Assembly (NCBI RefSeq): GCF_001586215.1
Contig: NZ_CP014634.1
Span: 62,001-126,000, forward strand
Origin: Corynebacterium simulans
Lineage (GTDB): Bacteria > Actinomycetota > Actinomycetes > Mycobacteriales > Mycobacteriaceae
Direction: 5' to 3'
Length of the DNA stretch: 64,000 nucleotides
Shown: positions 24,702 to 34,302 of the stretch, piece after piece
Numbering within the stretch: the first letter of the stretch is position 1
Layout of the letters: each line of letters begins with the position of its first letter
Program-made: the position numbers and the translations under genes
The notes under the pieces: generated by a model
The model's database searches: none
The model's input: the letters and a program-made list of their open reading frames with translations, nothing else
Told to the model about the DNA's origin: nothing

Positions 24702-26120
24702 TTATGCGTTGTGCTCCATGTAGTCTAACAACGCTTGCAGCCGTGCATCTTCGAAGACAAACGGGTCTGAGAACTCCTCAGTGTGCGGTTCAGGTCGGTT
24801 TACCTTCAGACGCGTCCAATCCACGGTGACGTTGGCGCCCAAGCGGCGTGCCGTCTGCAGGAATTCTCCGCGCAGGCGCGCACGCGTAGTCTGCGGCGGA
24901 GTATCGACGCAGGCCGCGATAGCCGCGTCGGTGGTCCAACGCTCAACCATCTTGCGCGATTCCAACACATTGAATAGGCCGCGGCCAGGGCGAATGTCGT
25001 GATAGGTCAAGTCAATCTGCGCCAGCTTGGGGTGGGCCCAATCGCCGCCGAGGCGCTCACGATAGCGATCCAGAAGGCTGCGCTTGATTACCCAATCGAT
25101 CTCGCGGTCTACGCCGCTGAAATCTTGGGTATCAATTGCGTGCAGCGTGCGCTGCCAGAGGTCTACTACCTTGCGCATCTCGGCATTCGGAGTGCCCTCA
25201 TCCGGGCGTTCCTCCAGCCAGCGTTGGGCTGCCTCGCACAGGGCGTACTGCACTTCCAATGCTGTGATGGTCGAGCCGTCCTTCAACCCCAATTCGGTAC
25301 GGCCAGTGGTATCGCGGGCGATGTCACGGATGCGATGAATAGGATCAACGACATCGAAACGCGGTACGTCGAAGCCTGCCTCTAGCATTTCCAGCATCAA
25401 CAACGTTGAACCAACTTTCAACGCCAGCGTGGTCTCCGACATGTTGGAATCGCCGACGATGACGTGCATGCGGCGGAAGCGTTTCGAGTCACCATGCGGC
25501 TCGTCGCGTGTGTTGATAATTGGTCGCGAACGAGTCGTGGCCGAGGACACGCCCTCCCAGACTTGATCCGCGCGTTGGGAAAGCAAAAAGCGAGCTGGCT
25601 GGTCTGCCTTAGCCGGTTGAATCTTGCCGGCGCCGCAGATGAGTTGGCGGGTGATCATGAAAGGCAGCAAGGCCAGGCCTAAGTCTTTGAGCACCGCGTG
25701 ACGGCTAATGAGGTAGTTCTCGTGGCATCCATAAGAGTTGCCTGCTGAGTCGACGTTATTTTTAAACAAGTAGACGGAAGCTGGGCGATTTTCGGCAGCC
25801 ATCGTCCCTTCAGCCTTGCGGGCGAGCTCGTCTACGATGCGGTCGCCGGCGCGCTCATAGTTGATGAGCTGAGTGAGGCTATCGCACTCGGCAGTGGCGA
25901 TTTCCGGGTGTGAGCCCACATCAAGGTAGAGCCTTGAGGCATTTGGGCTAAAGATATTCGAGGAAGAATATTGCTCCACAACGGGCCGGAACAGGATGCG
26001 CGCCACCTCATCCGGAGTCAGCGCGCGCTGATTGCCATCGACCCGTGAGGTCACGCCATATTCGGTCTCTATGCCCATGATGCGGCGGGCATAGACATGA
26101 TCCGTGTGCGCCTCGCTCAC
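24702..26120 (-). CDS. pafA: Pup-protein ligase PafA
   Basis: 472 aa glutamine-synthetase-like ligase that couples the C-terminal Glu of Pup to substrate lysines with ATP. The N-terminal MGIETEYGVTSR carries the Mg-ATP glutamates. Further conserved blocks are [47 protein letters not shown] and the C-terminal PFVFEDARLQALLDYM. The start is a GTG at 26120, two nt after the pup stop, so PafA and Pup are made from one transcript. An internal ATG at residue 15 is possible but would drop upstream conserved spacing only slightly. Confidence 0.95.
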   Translation of the reverse strand: MSEAHTDHVYARRIMGIETEYGVTSRVDGNQRALTPDEVARILFRPVVEQYSSSNIFSPNASRLYLDVGSHPEIATAECDSLTQLINYERAGDRIVDELARKAEGTMAAENRPASVYLFKNNVDSAGNSYGCHENYLISRHAVLKDLGLALLPFMITRQLICGAGKIQPAKADQPARFLLSQRADQVWEGVSSATTRSRPIINTRDEPHGDSKRFRRMHVIVGDSNMSETTLALKVGSTLLMLEMLEAGFDVPRFDVVDPIHRIRDIARDTTGRTELGLKDGSTITALEVQYALCEAAQRWLEERPDEGTPNAEMRKVVDLWQRTLHAIDTQDFSGVDREIDWVIKRSLLDRYRERLGGDWAHPKLAQIDLTYHDIRPGRGLFNVLESRKMVERWTTDAAIAACVDTPPQTTRARLRGEFLQTARRLGANVTVDWTRLKVNRPEPHTEEFSDPFVFEDARLQALLDYMEHNA

Positions 26121-26122
26121 GT

Positions 26123-26314
26123 CTATTCGCCGCCCTTTTGCACATATGCGCGTACGAATTCTTCAGCATTGTTCTCGAGCAGGCCGTCGATCTCATCAAG
26201 CAGATCATCCGTGCCCGCGCTATTGATGCTCACCTGGCCCGCGGAGAACTCCGCTGCCTCGTCACCGTTGCTACCGCCGTTGCCGGCGTTTACCTGGGAT
26301 TGGTTTCCGCTCAT
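26123..26314 (-). CDS. pup: Prokaryotic ubiquitin-like protein Pup
   Basis: 63 aa, intrinsically disordered modifier. The C-terminal half contains the Mpa-binding amphipathic helix (TDDLLDEIDGLLENNAEEFVR) and ends in QKGGE. Because the last residue is already Glu rather than Gln, activation by Dop deamidation should not be needed. N-terminal half is Asn/Gly/Ser/Gln-rich, as usual. ATG 26314 is preceded by AAGGACA. Directly upstream of pafA and 73 bp after dop. Confidence 0.96.
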   Translation of the reverse strand: MSGNQSQVNAGNGGSNGDEAAEFSAGQVSINSAGTDDLLDEIDGLLENNAEEFVRAYVQKGGE

Positions 26315-26387
26315 TGTCCTTAATCCTTCTTTCTTTCCTACTATCTTTCTATCTTTTCGGTGAATTGCTTCCTATGGATTCTTCGCG

Positions 26388-27905
26388 CTAACTGTGCCGA
26401 ATCGCTACCCCGGCCTTGTCGAGCTCAACGAGTAGTGTTTCGACGTCGTCAGCCCGCTCGATGAGCTCCGCAGCATCAGCTGCGCCTAGCTCTAGCGTGT
26501 CATCGAGAGTGACGGTCGCGATGTTGGAACCGTGACGCAGGGAGACAGACTGCCAGCTGGCGGCAACGACTTCCTCACCGTATTTTTCTATGACTCGGCC
26601 GCGGAAGAACGCACGCGTATCCCGCGGCGGGTTTTGGGCTGCCCTCGCAATCTCCTCCTCACTGACGAGCACGCGCATGCGCCCCTTTCGCACCAGCGCA
26701 TGGTAAAGCGATTTGGCGGGATCGACGTCAGTGTATTGGAGATCGATAAGCGCCAGTTTGGGATCGTCGACGGCCACGCCGCGATCCATGTATGCCTTGA
26801 GCAACTGGTATTTGGCTACCCAGTCCACCAGATGCGCCGCGGAAAGCGGCTCTGCCGCGAGCAGGCCGACGACCTCGTCCCACGCCGCCAGGACCTTCTC
26901 ATCCACGGCGTTCGTCGGAGTGACCCGCTTGCGATATTCAGCTAGCAAATCAAGTGCTGTGAGCTCGCGGCCGTCCTTGAGCTTCAGCTTGTGCTGTAGC
27001 TTGAGGTCTCGGCTGACCAAGGAGACCTCGGCTACCGCATCGCGGAGCTGTAGGTCGCTGAAATCGACGCCCGCTTCAATGGCATCAAGCACTAAGGAGG
27101 TCATGCCAAGCTTTAACAGGTTTGCTGTCTGTGACATGTTGGCATCGCCAATGATGACGTGTAGGCGGCCAAAGTCCTCAGCTACCGCGTGCGGCTCGTC
27201 GCGAGTGTTGATGATGCCGCGGTTGAGCGTTGTCTCCAGCGAGATTTCCTGCTCGATGTAGTCGGCGCGCTGGGAGATCTGAAATCCTGGCTCTTCACCT
27301 TCTTGTCCAAGGCCAACGCGGCCAGCGCCAACCACTACCTGACGTGCCACGAAGAACGGGATGAGGCCCGCGGCAATCGCGGAAAATTCGGTAGAACGCC
27401 GGTACTGGTAATTCTCGTGCGAACCGTAGGATGCGCCTTTGCCATCCACATTGTTCTTGTAGAACTTCAGTGGCGGGCACGGATCATGGTTCGCCAGCAC
27501 AGATGTGCCCTGCGCGGATAGGCGCGCTACCGCTTCGGCGGCTTGTTGCAAAACTACGTCACCGGCGGCGTCGTAAAGCATGGCGTCCCAAGCATTCGTG
27601 CATTCCGGGGAGGAATACTCCGGGTGCGCGTGGTCGACGTAGAAGCGCGCACCGTTTGCGGTCACCACGTTGGCCACGCCGATTGCATTCGGATCGACCA
27701 CGGGAACGGTTTGATAGCGCTTCAAATCAAAACCGCGGGAGTCACGCAGCGGATGCTCCTCGCGGAAGTCCCAGCGCGAACGCGCCAAAGTATGAAGCGC
27801 CGCATAAGCCACGACCGCATGGGTCGAGGTGACAATGGGCGAAAGCTCTGGACTCGTGGGAGTGGAAATCCCGTACTCAGTCTCTGTTCCTAGGACGCGT
27901 GCCAT
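26388..27905 (-). CDS. dop: Depupylase/deamidase Dop
   Basis: 505 aa, paralogue of PafA. The N-terminal [12 protein letters not shown] has the nucleotide/metal glutamates; [27 protein letters not shown] and [25 protein letters not shown] blocks recur. The longer length and the segment after residue 40 (about 30 extra residues, the Dop loop region) distinguish it from PafA. Since Pup here ends in Glu, its main job should be removing Pup from proteins. Its ATG lies within the last 16 bp of mpa, so the two are translationally coupled. Confidence 0.94.
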   Translation of the reverse strand: MARVLGTETEYGISTPTSPELSPIVTSTHAVVAYAALHTLARSRWDFREEHPLRDSRGFDLKRYQTVPVVDPNAIGVANVVTANGARFYVDHAHPEYSSPECTNAWDAMLYDAAGDVVLQQAAEAVARLSAQGTSVLANHDPCPPLKFYKNNVDGKGASYGSHENYQYRRSTEFSAIAAGLIPFFVARQVVVGAGRVGLGQEGEEPGFQISQRADYIEQEISLETTLNRGIINTRDEPHAVAEDFGRLHVIIGDANMSQTANLLKLGMTSLVLDAIEAGVDFSDLQLRDAVAEVSLVSRDLKLQHKLKLKDGRELTALDLLAEYRKRVTPTNAVDEKVLAAWDEVVGLLAAEPLSAAHLVDWVAKYQLLKAYMDRGVAVDDPKLALIDLQYTDVDPAKSLYHALVRKGRMRVLVSEEEIARAAQNPPRDTRAFFRGRVIEKYGEEVVAASWQSVSLRHGSNIATVTLDDTLELGAADAAELIERADDVETLLVELDKAGVAIRHS

Positions 27906-29449
27906 GAGGTACTCCTAAAGCCCATTAGCTCAACTCGGGTTACTTCTGCGCCAGCCTGGGTGCCGGCAACAATCTTGGTCCACTCCTCAGGGCTAGCCGA
28001 GGTCGGTACGTATTCTGACTCCGCCTGCTCCGCGGCAATGGCCTGGCGCAAGTGATCCGAAGTAATACCGTGCGTGCTCATCTCGCTATCAGCAAGCGCT
28101 TCCTTGATCGCAAGCTTCTTTGCACGCGCTACGATGTTGGCAATCATCGCGCCAGAGACAAAGTCGCGGTAGAACAACGTCCGCGGCTCATCATTGCGGT
28201 AATGCAGACGCACGAAGGGCCGCTCCGAATAGAGCTCTTCGACTGCTGAGTCAATGAGCCCCTCGAGGTCCGCCTGGTGCGGTACCTTCTGACCCAGATG
28301 CCGGCTAAAGATCTCGCGGGCGCCTTGCTTGCTGGGGCGATTGACGCGAATCTTGATGTCGAGCCGGCCCGGGCGCATGATGGCAGGATCGATGAGCTCC
28401 TCACGGTTGGTGGCGCCGATGACGATGACGTTGCCCAGCTTTTCGACGCCATCGAGCTCCGTCAGCAGCTGCGGAACCACCGTTGTTTCCATATCTGAGG
28501 AAACTCCGGAACCACGGGTGCGGAAGATGGATTCCATCTCGTCGAAGAAAACGATGACCGGGCGGCGCGAGTCCTGGGCTGCGAGCTCGCGAGCGCGTTC
28601 AAAGATCAGGCGAATGCGGCGCTCGGTCTCACCCACGTACTTGTTTAAGAGTTCAGGGCCTTTGACATTCAAAAAGAAGCTCGGGCCGCCGCTACCCATC
28701 TTGGTAGCAAGGGAGTTTGCCACGGCCTTAGCAATCAAGGTTTTGCCGCAGCCCGGCGGCCCATAGAGCAACACGCCCTTCGGCGGCTCCAAGTCATATT
28801 GCCGGTAAAGATCCGGATGCAGGAAAGGAAGCTCGACGGAATCGCGAATTTGGGAGATCTGAGCATCCAGACCGCCGATGTCGTCGTAACTGAGCTCTGG
28901 GACCTCCTCCAACGAAAGTTGCGCCACCTCGGACTTTTCAATCTTTTCGAGTGCGACACCTGCCTTGCCGTCGACAAGGACTGTGTCGCCAGTGCGAATG
29001 CCCTCGCGAAGACGTGCGGACAAGAGCACCACCTGCTCCTCGCCGGAGGAGTTCGCAATAATGACGCGGGTGGTGCCTAAAGTCTCTTGCACGGTGGCAA
29101 GGCTTCCCGTTTGCGGGTGACCACAAGCTTCGACAACGACGAAGCCCTCGCCCAAACGCACGAGTTGGCCGGCTTCGAGGCTGCCTGGCTCTAGGTTGGG
29201 CGAGACCTTAACCCGCATGGGGCGGCCGTTGGTATAGACCTCGGCGTCGCGCCGGGAATCATGCGGCTTTCCTGAGTATCCGAGGAATACACCATAGGTC
29301 GAGGCAGGCTCTGAAAGCTCATTGACCTCGGCCAACATCTGCTGCAGCTTGTTGCGGGAATCCTGCAGCAGCGAAGCGAGCTTGGTGTTGCGCTCGGCTA
29401 ACTGATCAATCTGCCTTTTGAGGGCGGCTGTGTGACTTGCGTCGGTCAT
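27890..29449 (-). CDS. mpa: AAA+ ATPase Mpa/ARC
   Basis: 519 aa. N-terminal coiled coil ([20 protein letters not shown]) that docks Pup, two OB-like interdomain folds, then an AAA module with [21 protein letters not shown] (Walker A), [16 protein letters not shown] (Walker B) and the arginine-finger region [13 protein letters not shown]. The C-terminus does not end in the proteasome-docking HbYX tripeptide (it ends STSWHAS), fitting the absence of prcBA. It probably unfolds pupylated proteins without a 20S core. TAGTGT lies 6 nt before ATG 29449, suggesting a leaderless mRNA. Confidence 0.94.
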   Translation of the reverse strand: MTDASHTAALKRQIDQLAERNTKLASLLQDSRNKLQQMLAEVNELSEPASTYGVFLGYSGKPHDSRRDAEVYTNGRPMRVKVSPNLEPGSLEAGQLVRLGEGFVVVEACGHPQTGSLATVQETLGTTRVIIANSSGEEQVVLLSARLREGIRTGDTVLVDGKAGVALEKIEKSEVAQLSLEEVPELSYDDIGGLDAQISQIRDSVELPFLHPDLYRQYDLEPPKGVLLYGPPGCGKTLIAKAVANSLATKMGSGGPSFFLNVKGPELLNKYVGETERRIRLIFERARELAAQDSRRPVIVFFDEMESIFRTRGSGVSSDMETTVVPQLLTELDGVEKLGNVIVIGATNREELIDPAIMRPGRLDIKIRVNRPSKQGAREIFSRHLGQKVPHQADLEGLIDSAVEELYSERPFVRLHYRNDEPRTLFYRDFVSGAMIANIVARAKKLAIKEALADSEMSTHGITSDHLRQAIAAEQAESEYVPTSASPEEWTKIVAGTQAGAEVTRVELMGFRSTSWHAS

Positions 29450-29540
29450 AGCTACACACTAGCGCGTGAACCATGCCGACAAGTCAGGTTGGCCTAAAAT
29501 CCCCCGCGGATTCTTTGGCTCCGCTTCGTTTCTTTTGCAC

Positions 29541-30377
29541 CTACTTGCGGGCGCGGCGCTGCGGGCGGGGTGGAGTCACGCCGTCGGCAAGGCGGCGCGT
29601 CCAGATGAGGAACGCAGTGTGCGCGTTCATGCGGTGCTCTGGACGGGTGGCAAGGCCTTCCACCTTCCATTCACGCACGAGGGACTCCCAGGCCTTCGGC
29701 TCGGTAAAGCACTTCAGCTCGCGGATCCCCTCCATGACCTTCATCAGCTGCGGCACGGTAGCCACGTAGGTCATGAAAACGCCGCCTGGGATCAGGATGT
29801 CGCGAACCTTCTCCAGGTGCTCCCACGGCTCAAGCATGTCGAGGATGACGCGGTCAACCGGACCGCCGAGTTCTTCCACGGTGACGTCCGCCAAATCACC
29901 CAAGCGCGGCGTCCACCACTCAGGCTGCTCGCCGAAGTATTCCTTGACGTTGTCCACGGCGTACTCCAGGTGGTCATCGCGCACCTCGTAGGAGAAGACG
30001 TGTCCCTGCGGGCCAACGGCGCGCAGCAGCGTCATGGACAACGCACCGGAGCCGGCGCCAGCCTCCAAGACGCGTGCGCCCATGAAAATATCGCCTTCGA
30101 CCAGGATCTGCGCGGAGTCCTTCGGATAGATGACCGCCGCGCCACGCGGCATGGAAAGCACGTGGTCCACCATCAAGTGACGGAAGAGCAGGAAGTCGCT
30201 GCCCAGCGTGGAGCGCACCACGGAGCCCTCATCCAGACCGACGATTTCGTCGTGGCGGATGATGCCCTTGTGCGAGTGAAACTCGCCGCCTTCCTCAAGT
30301 ATCACCGTGTAGTGGCGGCGCTTAGCATCGGTCAGTTGGACGCGATCGCCATAGTGAAAAGGTCCGGAATAAGGCAT
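29541..30377 (-). CDS. trmI: tRNA (adenine-58-N1)-methyltransferase TrmI
   Basis: 278 aa. Makes m1A58 in the T-loop of tRNAs using SAM. The small N-terminal beta domain (FHYGDRVQLTDAKRRHYTVI) is followed by the Rossmann core with VLEAGAGSGALSMTLLRAVG (motif I), VFSYEVRDDHLEYA and VDRVILDMLEPWEHL. It sits 45 bp after apeB and upstream of mpa, an order conserved in many actinobacteria. ATG 30377 is preceded by AGGAAG about 8 nt away. Confidence 0.93.
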   Translation of the reverse strand: MPYSGPFHYGDRVQLTDAKRRHYTVILEEGGEFHSHKGIIRHDEIVGLDEGSVVRSTLGSDFLLFRHLMVDHVLSMPRGAAVIYPKDSAQILVEGDIFMGARVLEAGAGSGALSMTLLRAVGPQGHVFSYEVRDDHLEYAVDNVKEYFGEQPEWWTPRLGDLADVTVEELGGPVDRVILDMLEPWEHLEKVRDILIPGGVFMTYVATVPQLMKVMEGIRELKCFTEPKAWESLVREWKVEGLATRPEHRMNAHTAFLIWTRRLADGVTPPRPQRRARK

Positions 30378-30422
30378 GGTGTGTGCTTCCTATGCTTTCT
30401 CGTGGATTTAAAGGAGGTTTAA

Positions 30423-31682
30423 TTAACCCAACAAGTATGCCTCAATGGCCTTGGCCATCCATACTTGGTCACGTTCGCCGACCATCTCGCGTGCGGAGTG
30501 CATAGAAAGCATCGGCACGCCGACGTCGACGGTGTCGATACCTAAGCGGGTCGCGGTGATGGGACCGATGGTGGAGCCACAGGGCACGTCGTTGTTGCCC
30601 ACGAAGCGCTGGAAAGGAACCTTGGCCCGCTCGCATGCGCGCTCCCACAGGGAGACGGTCGTTGCGTCGGACGCGTAGCGCTGATTGCCGTTGATCTTGG
30701 TGACGGGGCCCTTACCGATAATCGGGTGATGCGTGGGATCGTGCTTGCCTGCGTAATTAGGGTGGACCGAATGCGCGGCGTCGGCCGACACGCAGCAAGA
30801 ACGCGCATACATTTGATACCGCTCCTCCTCGTTGGCTCCCAGCGCGCGACCAGTGCGCCCCAGGACATCGGCGAGAATCGGGCCGGCAGCACCGAAACGA
30901 GAAGCCGAGCCCACCTCTTCGTGGTCGAAGGCAGCCATGACCAAAATGTCTTCGTGTCCATAGTCCTTCTGCTGGGCGGCATTGCGCATTGCGACGAGGC
31001 TGGCAAACACGGAAGAAAGATTATCCATGCGGCCGGCCGCGATGAAGCGCTCACCGGTGCCGAATACGGCGCCCCGCTGGGCATCGGCAGTAATGAGATT
31101 GAATGCAGAGATCTCATCCTGAGCCACGCCGATGGACTCCGCTACCACGCGCAATACCGAGGCATCGGGAGTGCCCACGGAAAGCACCGGCTGCATGTTG
31201 TGCTGGCGATCCGGCTTGAACTCGTCCTTGCGGTAGAGGTGGATAGCCAGCGAAGGAAGACGCAGAATCGGGCCGGTGTTAACCAAATGATGCACGCCAT
31301 CCTTCGTTACCACCTGACCGGCAACGGTCAGCTCACGGTCAAACCAGGTATGCAGCAACGGGCCGCCGTAAATTTCTACCGCGACCTGCTGCCAGCCCGC
31401 AGCATCAAAATCGGGGGTCGGCTTGAGCACAAGGCCCGGCGAATCTGTATGAGAACCGATGATCCTAAACGCGGAGTGTTTGCCCGCGCCCTCCGGCACG
31501 AACCAAGCCATGATGGCGCCGCCGCGAATCATGTAGTGGCCGCCTGGGGCTGCTGACCATTCCGCGGCCTCATCCTGGCGGACAAAGCCCACCTCTTCTA
31601 GCTGGCGCGCCACCTCGTGGGCCGCGTGATAGGAAGAAGGAGAAGCGGCTATGAAATCAAGGAACTCATCCGAAATACTCAT
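30423..31682 (-). CDS. apeB: M18-family aspartyl aminopeptidase
   Basis: 419 aa zinc aminopeptidase with the M18 motifs: GSHTDSPGLVLKPTPDF (metal His), GRMDNLSSVFAS (bridging Asp), AAFDHEEVGSASR (catalytic and metal Glu), and NYAGKHDPTHHP plus the final MLSMHSAREM near the C-terminus. Members remove N-terminal Asp/Glu or other residues as dodecamers in the cytosol. An AGGAGG lies only 1 nt before ATG 31682, too close for a standard ribosome site; no better in-frame start is visible. Divergent from the RecB-like nuclease gene. Confidence 0.9.
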   Translation of the reverse strand: MSISDEFLDFIAASPSSYHAAHEVARQLEEVGFVRQDEAAEWSAAPGGHYMIRGGAIMAWFVPEGAGKHSAFRIIGSHTDSPGLVLKPTPDFDAAGWQQVAVEIYGGPLLHTWFDRELTVAGQVVTKDGVHHLVNTGPILRLPSLAIHLYRKDEFKPDRQHNMQPVLSVGTPDASVLRVVAESIGVAQDEISAFNLITADAQRGAVFGTGERFIAAGRMDNLSSVFASLVAMRNAAQQKDYGHEDILVMAAFDHEEVGSASRFGAAGPILADVLGRTGRALGANEEERYQMYARSCCVSADAAHSVHPNYAGKHDPTHHPIIGKGPVTKINGNQRYASDATTVSLWERACERAKVPFQRFVGNNDVPCGSTIGPITATRLGIDTVDVGVPMLSMHSAREMVGERDQVWMAKAIEAYLLG

Positions 31683-31728
31683 GCCTCCTACTTTGCCATG
31701 AATTGCGCCGCGCTAGGCTAAAAGGACC

Positions 31729-32553
31729 ATGGCTGATGCACGAAAACCTCGCCCGTTGGCGCTTTCGCCTTCTCGGGCCTCAGACTATAAACAGTGCCCA
31801 CTTCTCTACCGCTTTCGGGCAATTGACAAGCTCCCCGAGCCGAAGACCGTAGCGCAAGTAAAAGGGACGCTGGTCCACGCAGTTTTAGAAAACACCCACA
31901 AGCTGCCGCGCGAAGAGCGTGACTACCCCGCTGCAGTGAAAATGATTAAGCCGGAATGGGCCAAAATGGTCGCTGCCGACGCCGAGCTTAAAGAGCTCGT
32001 GCCCGAGGAAGAAACCCTCGATTTCTTCGTAGCGGCCCGCGAATTGCTCAAGGGCTATTTCCAGATGGAAAACCCGCAGGGCTTCGATGCTAAAGAATGC
32101 GAGATGTACGTCAATACTGTCTTGCCAAACGGCGTGCCGGTCCGCGGCTTCATCGACCGCGTGGACGTTGCCCCAACCGGTGAGGTCCGCGTCGTGGATT
32201 ATAAGACCGGCAAGAAGCCAATCCCCCGCTTTAGCCAAGACGCCCAGTTCCAGATGCGTTTCTACGCGCTTGTCTATTGGCGAATGCTGGGCGTCATCCC
32301 CGCCCAGCTGCGCTTGATGTATCTCAAGGTCATTGACTCGATGTTCCTTACCCCAACCCGCGAAGAGCTGGAGTACTTCGAGCGCGACCTAGGCGAGCTC
32401 TGGGCAAAGATCGAGGGCGACGGTAAGGAAGGTCTCTTCCGCCCGAAGACCTCGAAGCTTTGCGGCTGGTGCTCTTTCCAAGAGCTTTGTCCTGAATTCG
32501 GCGGAACCCCGCCCGAGTATCCGGGTTGGCCGGGCTCCGCCGCAGATAACTAG
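31729..32553 (+). CDS. RecB-family PD-(D/E)XK nuclease with Fe-S cysteines
   Basis: 274 aa. The nuclease core is FIDRVDVAPTGEVRVVDYKTGKK (Asp and D-x-K of PD-(D/E)XK). One cysteine near the N-terminus (SDYKQCPLLYRFRAI) and three at the C-terminus (KLCGWCSFQELCPEF) form the pattern of the 4Fe-4S staple in AddB, Cas4 and related exonucleases. No helicase partner or cas gene is near, so a stand-alone DNA end-processing nuclease is most likely. TAGGCT lies 9 nt before ATG 31729. Its stop overlaps the fhs stop in the palindrome CTAG. Confidence 0.88.
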   Translation: MADARKPRPLALSPSRASDYKQCPLLYRFRAIDKLPEPKTVAQVKGTLVHAVLENTHKLPREERDYPAAVKMIKPEWAKMVAADAELKELVPEEETLDFFVAARELLKGYFQMENPQGFDAKECEMYVNTVLPNGVPVRGFIDRVDVAPTGEVRVVDYKTGKKPIPRFSQDAQFQMRFYALVYWRMLGVIPAQLRLMYLKVIDSMFLTPTREELEYFERDLGELWAKIEGDGKEGLFRPKTSKLCGWCSFQELCPEFGGTPPEYPGWPGSAADN

Positions 32554-34217
32554 AACAGGCCGGAAATGGTGCCATCGGCGGCAACATCGATGTTGTTGGC
32601 CGCCGGCTTCTTCGGCAGACCCGGCATGGTCATGACGTCGCCAGTCAGCACCACGATGAAGCCCGCGCCAGTACGCGGCAGCAGCTCGCGCACGTGGAGG
32701 GTATGGCCCTCTGGAGCGCCCAAGGAAGCCGGGCTATCGGAGAAGGAGTACTGCGTCTTTGAGATGACCACTGGGAAGTTATCCCAGCCATTGTCCTTGA
32801 TGTACTGCAGGTCCTTCTTGGCCTTCGGGTCGTACTCGATAGAGGTTGCACGGTAGACCTCGGTGGCGATCTTTTCGATGGACTTTTCCACGCCCTCTGC
32901 TGGATCGTAGAGCTGATGTGCCTGACCCTCGGAGAGGTTTTCTAAGAGAGTTTCTGCCAACTCCTTGGCTCCTTCGCCGCCCTTTGTCCAGACATCTGCC
33001 TCAGCCAGGGCGACGCCAAAGTCCTTGGCCCAGGTCCGCATGAATTCGCCCTCGGCCTCGGTATCGCTGTAGAAGGAGTTGAGCGCAACTACTGGTTGCA
33101 GACCAAACTTGCGGATGTTTTCAACGTGGCGCTCGAGGTTGACGATGCCCTTGCGCAGTGCGTCAAGATTTTCCGTGGTCAGGTCCTCACGGGCCTGGCC
33201 GCCGTTGTACTTTTGGGAGCGGATGGTGGCAACGACCACAGCACCCGCGACGTCGAGCTCGCCAAAGCGAGCCTTGATATCCATGAACTTCTCGCCGCCC
33301 AAGTCAGCGCCAAAGCCAGCCTCGGTGAGCACAATGTCGCCGAACTTCATCGCAGTCTGTGTTGCAAGCAAGGTGTTGCAGCCATGCGCAATGTTGGCAA
33401 AAGGTCCACCATGTACGAATGCTGGGGTGCCGCCGAGAGTCTGCACGAGGTTCGGGTTGAGGGCGTCGCGCATCAAAGCGGTTAGTGCGCCCTCAGCACC
33501 AAGCTCGCGTGCCGTGACTGGCTCTTGGTCGAAGGTATAGCCAACGGTGATATCACCCAAGCGCTTCTTAAGGTCTTCGAGGTCAGTAGCCAGGCCCAAG
33601 ATAGCCATGATCTCAGAAGCTGCGGTGATGGTGAATCCAGTTTCCGCAGGCACTCCGTGTGCCGGGCCGCCGAGGCCGGTGACGATGCCGCGCAGCGCAC
33701 GGTCATTGACATCGAGGCAGCGCTGCCAGGTCACGCGGCGCGGGTCGATGCCGAGCTGGTTTCCTTGGTGTATGTGGTTATCGACGATGGCAGCCAAGGT
33801 GTTGGTGGCCGCTGCGATGGCATGGAAATCACCGGTGAAATGAAGGTTGATATCCTCCATCGGGACAATTTGGGAATAACCACCGCCGGCGGCACCACCC
33901 TTGATGCCCATGACTGGGCCTTGGGAAGGCTCACGCAAAGCGACGATGGCCTTGTGCCCCAGTAGTGCCAAAGCATCGGTTAGGCCAATCAGCGTGGTGG
34001 ACTTGCCTTCACCAGCCGGTGTTGGAGAAACACCAGTGACGAGCACCAGCTTGCCTTTAGTGGGAAGGTCCTCGAGCTTCGTGATATCCACCTTGGCTTT
34101 GGTGTTGCCATAAGGAATTAGCGCTTCCTCCGGGATTCCCGCACGAGAAGCAATATCGGTAATTGGCTCCAGTTTGTGAGCCTGTGCGATTTCGACGTCT
34201 GAGAGTTGGGTAGCCAT
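32550..34217 (-). CDS. fhs: Formate-tetrahydrofolate ligase
   Basis: 555 aa, the family length. Fhs makes 10-formyl-THF from formate, THF and ATP, feeding purine and formyl-Met synthesis. The P-loop reads SPTPAGEGKSTTLIGLTDAL; the THF/ATP region EPSQGPVMGIKGGAAGGG and HGGPFANIAHGCNT are typical. TAGCAT (34224-34229) ends 6 nt before ATG 34217, so a leaderless mRNA is likely. It sits between the nuclease gene (convergent, stop codons overlapping) and a Dcu transporter, with no other folate gene close by. Confidence 0.95.
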   Translation of the reverse strand: MATQLSDVEIAQAHKLEPITDIASRAGIPEEALIPYGNTKAKVDITKLEDLPTKGKLVLVTGVSPTPAGEGKSTTLIGLTDALALLGHKAIVALREPSQGPVMGIKGGAAGGGYSQIVPMEDINLHFTGDFHAIAAATNTLAAIVDNHIHQGNQLGIDPRRVTWQRCLDVNDRALRGIVTGLGGPAHGVPAETGFTITAASEIMAILGLATDLEDLKKRLGDITVGYTFDQEPVTARELGAEGALTALMRDALNPNLVQTLGGTPAFVHGGPFANIAHGCNTLLATQTAMKFGDIVLTEAGFGADLGGEKFMDIKARFGELDVAGAVVVATIRSQKYNGGQAREDLTTENLDALRKGIVNLERHVENIRKFGLQPVVALNSFYSDTEAEGEFMRTWAKDFGVALAEADVWTKGGEGAKELAETLLENLSEGQAHQLYDPAEGVEKSIEKIATEVYRATSIEYDPKAKKDLQYIKDNGWDNFPVVISKTQYSFSDSPASLGAPEGHTLHVRELLPRTGAGFIVVLTGDVMTMPGLPKKPAANNIDVAADGTISGLF

Positions 34218-34237
34218 GGCTTTATGCTACAGAGAAA

Positions 34238-34282
34238 AGCCGCCCGATCTGCCGGTTTCGGAGAAAAGGACAGTGGGCGGCT
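34238..34282 (-). terminator. Terminator of the Dcu transporter gene
   Basis: AGCCGCCC (34238-34245) pairs with GGGCGGCT (34275-34282); on the minus strand the hairpin is followed by TTTTCTCTG. It lies just before the fhs promoter. Confidence 0.75.
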
Positions 34283-34302
34283 AAATTGTCAAATCGCGGG
34301 CT

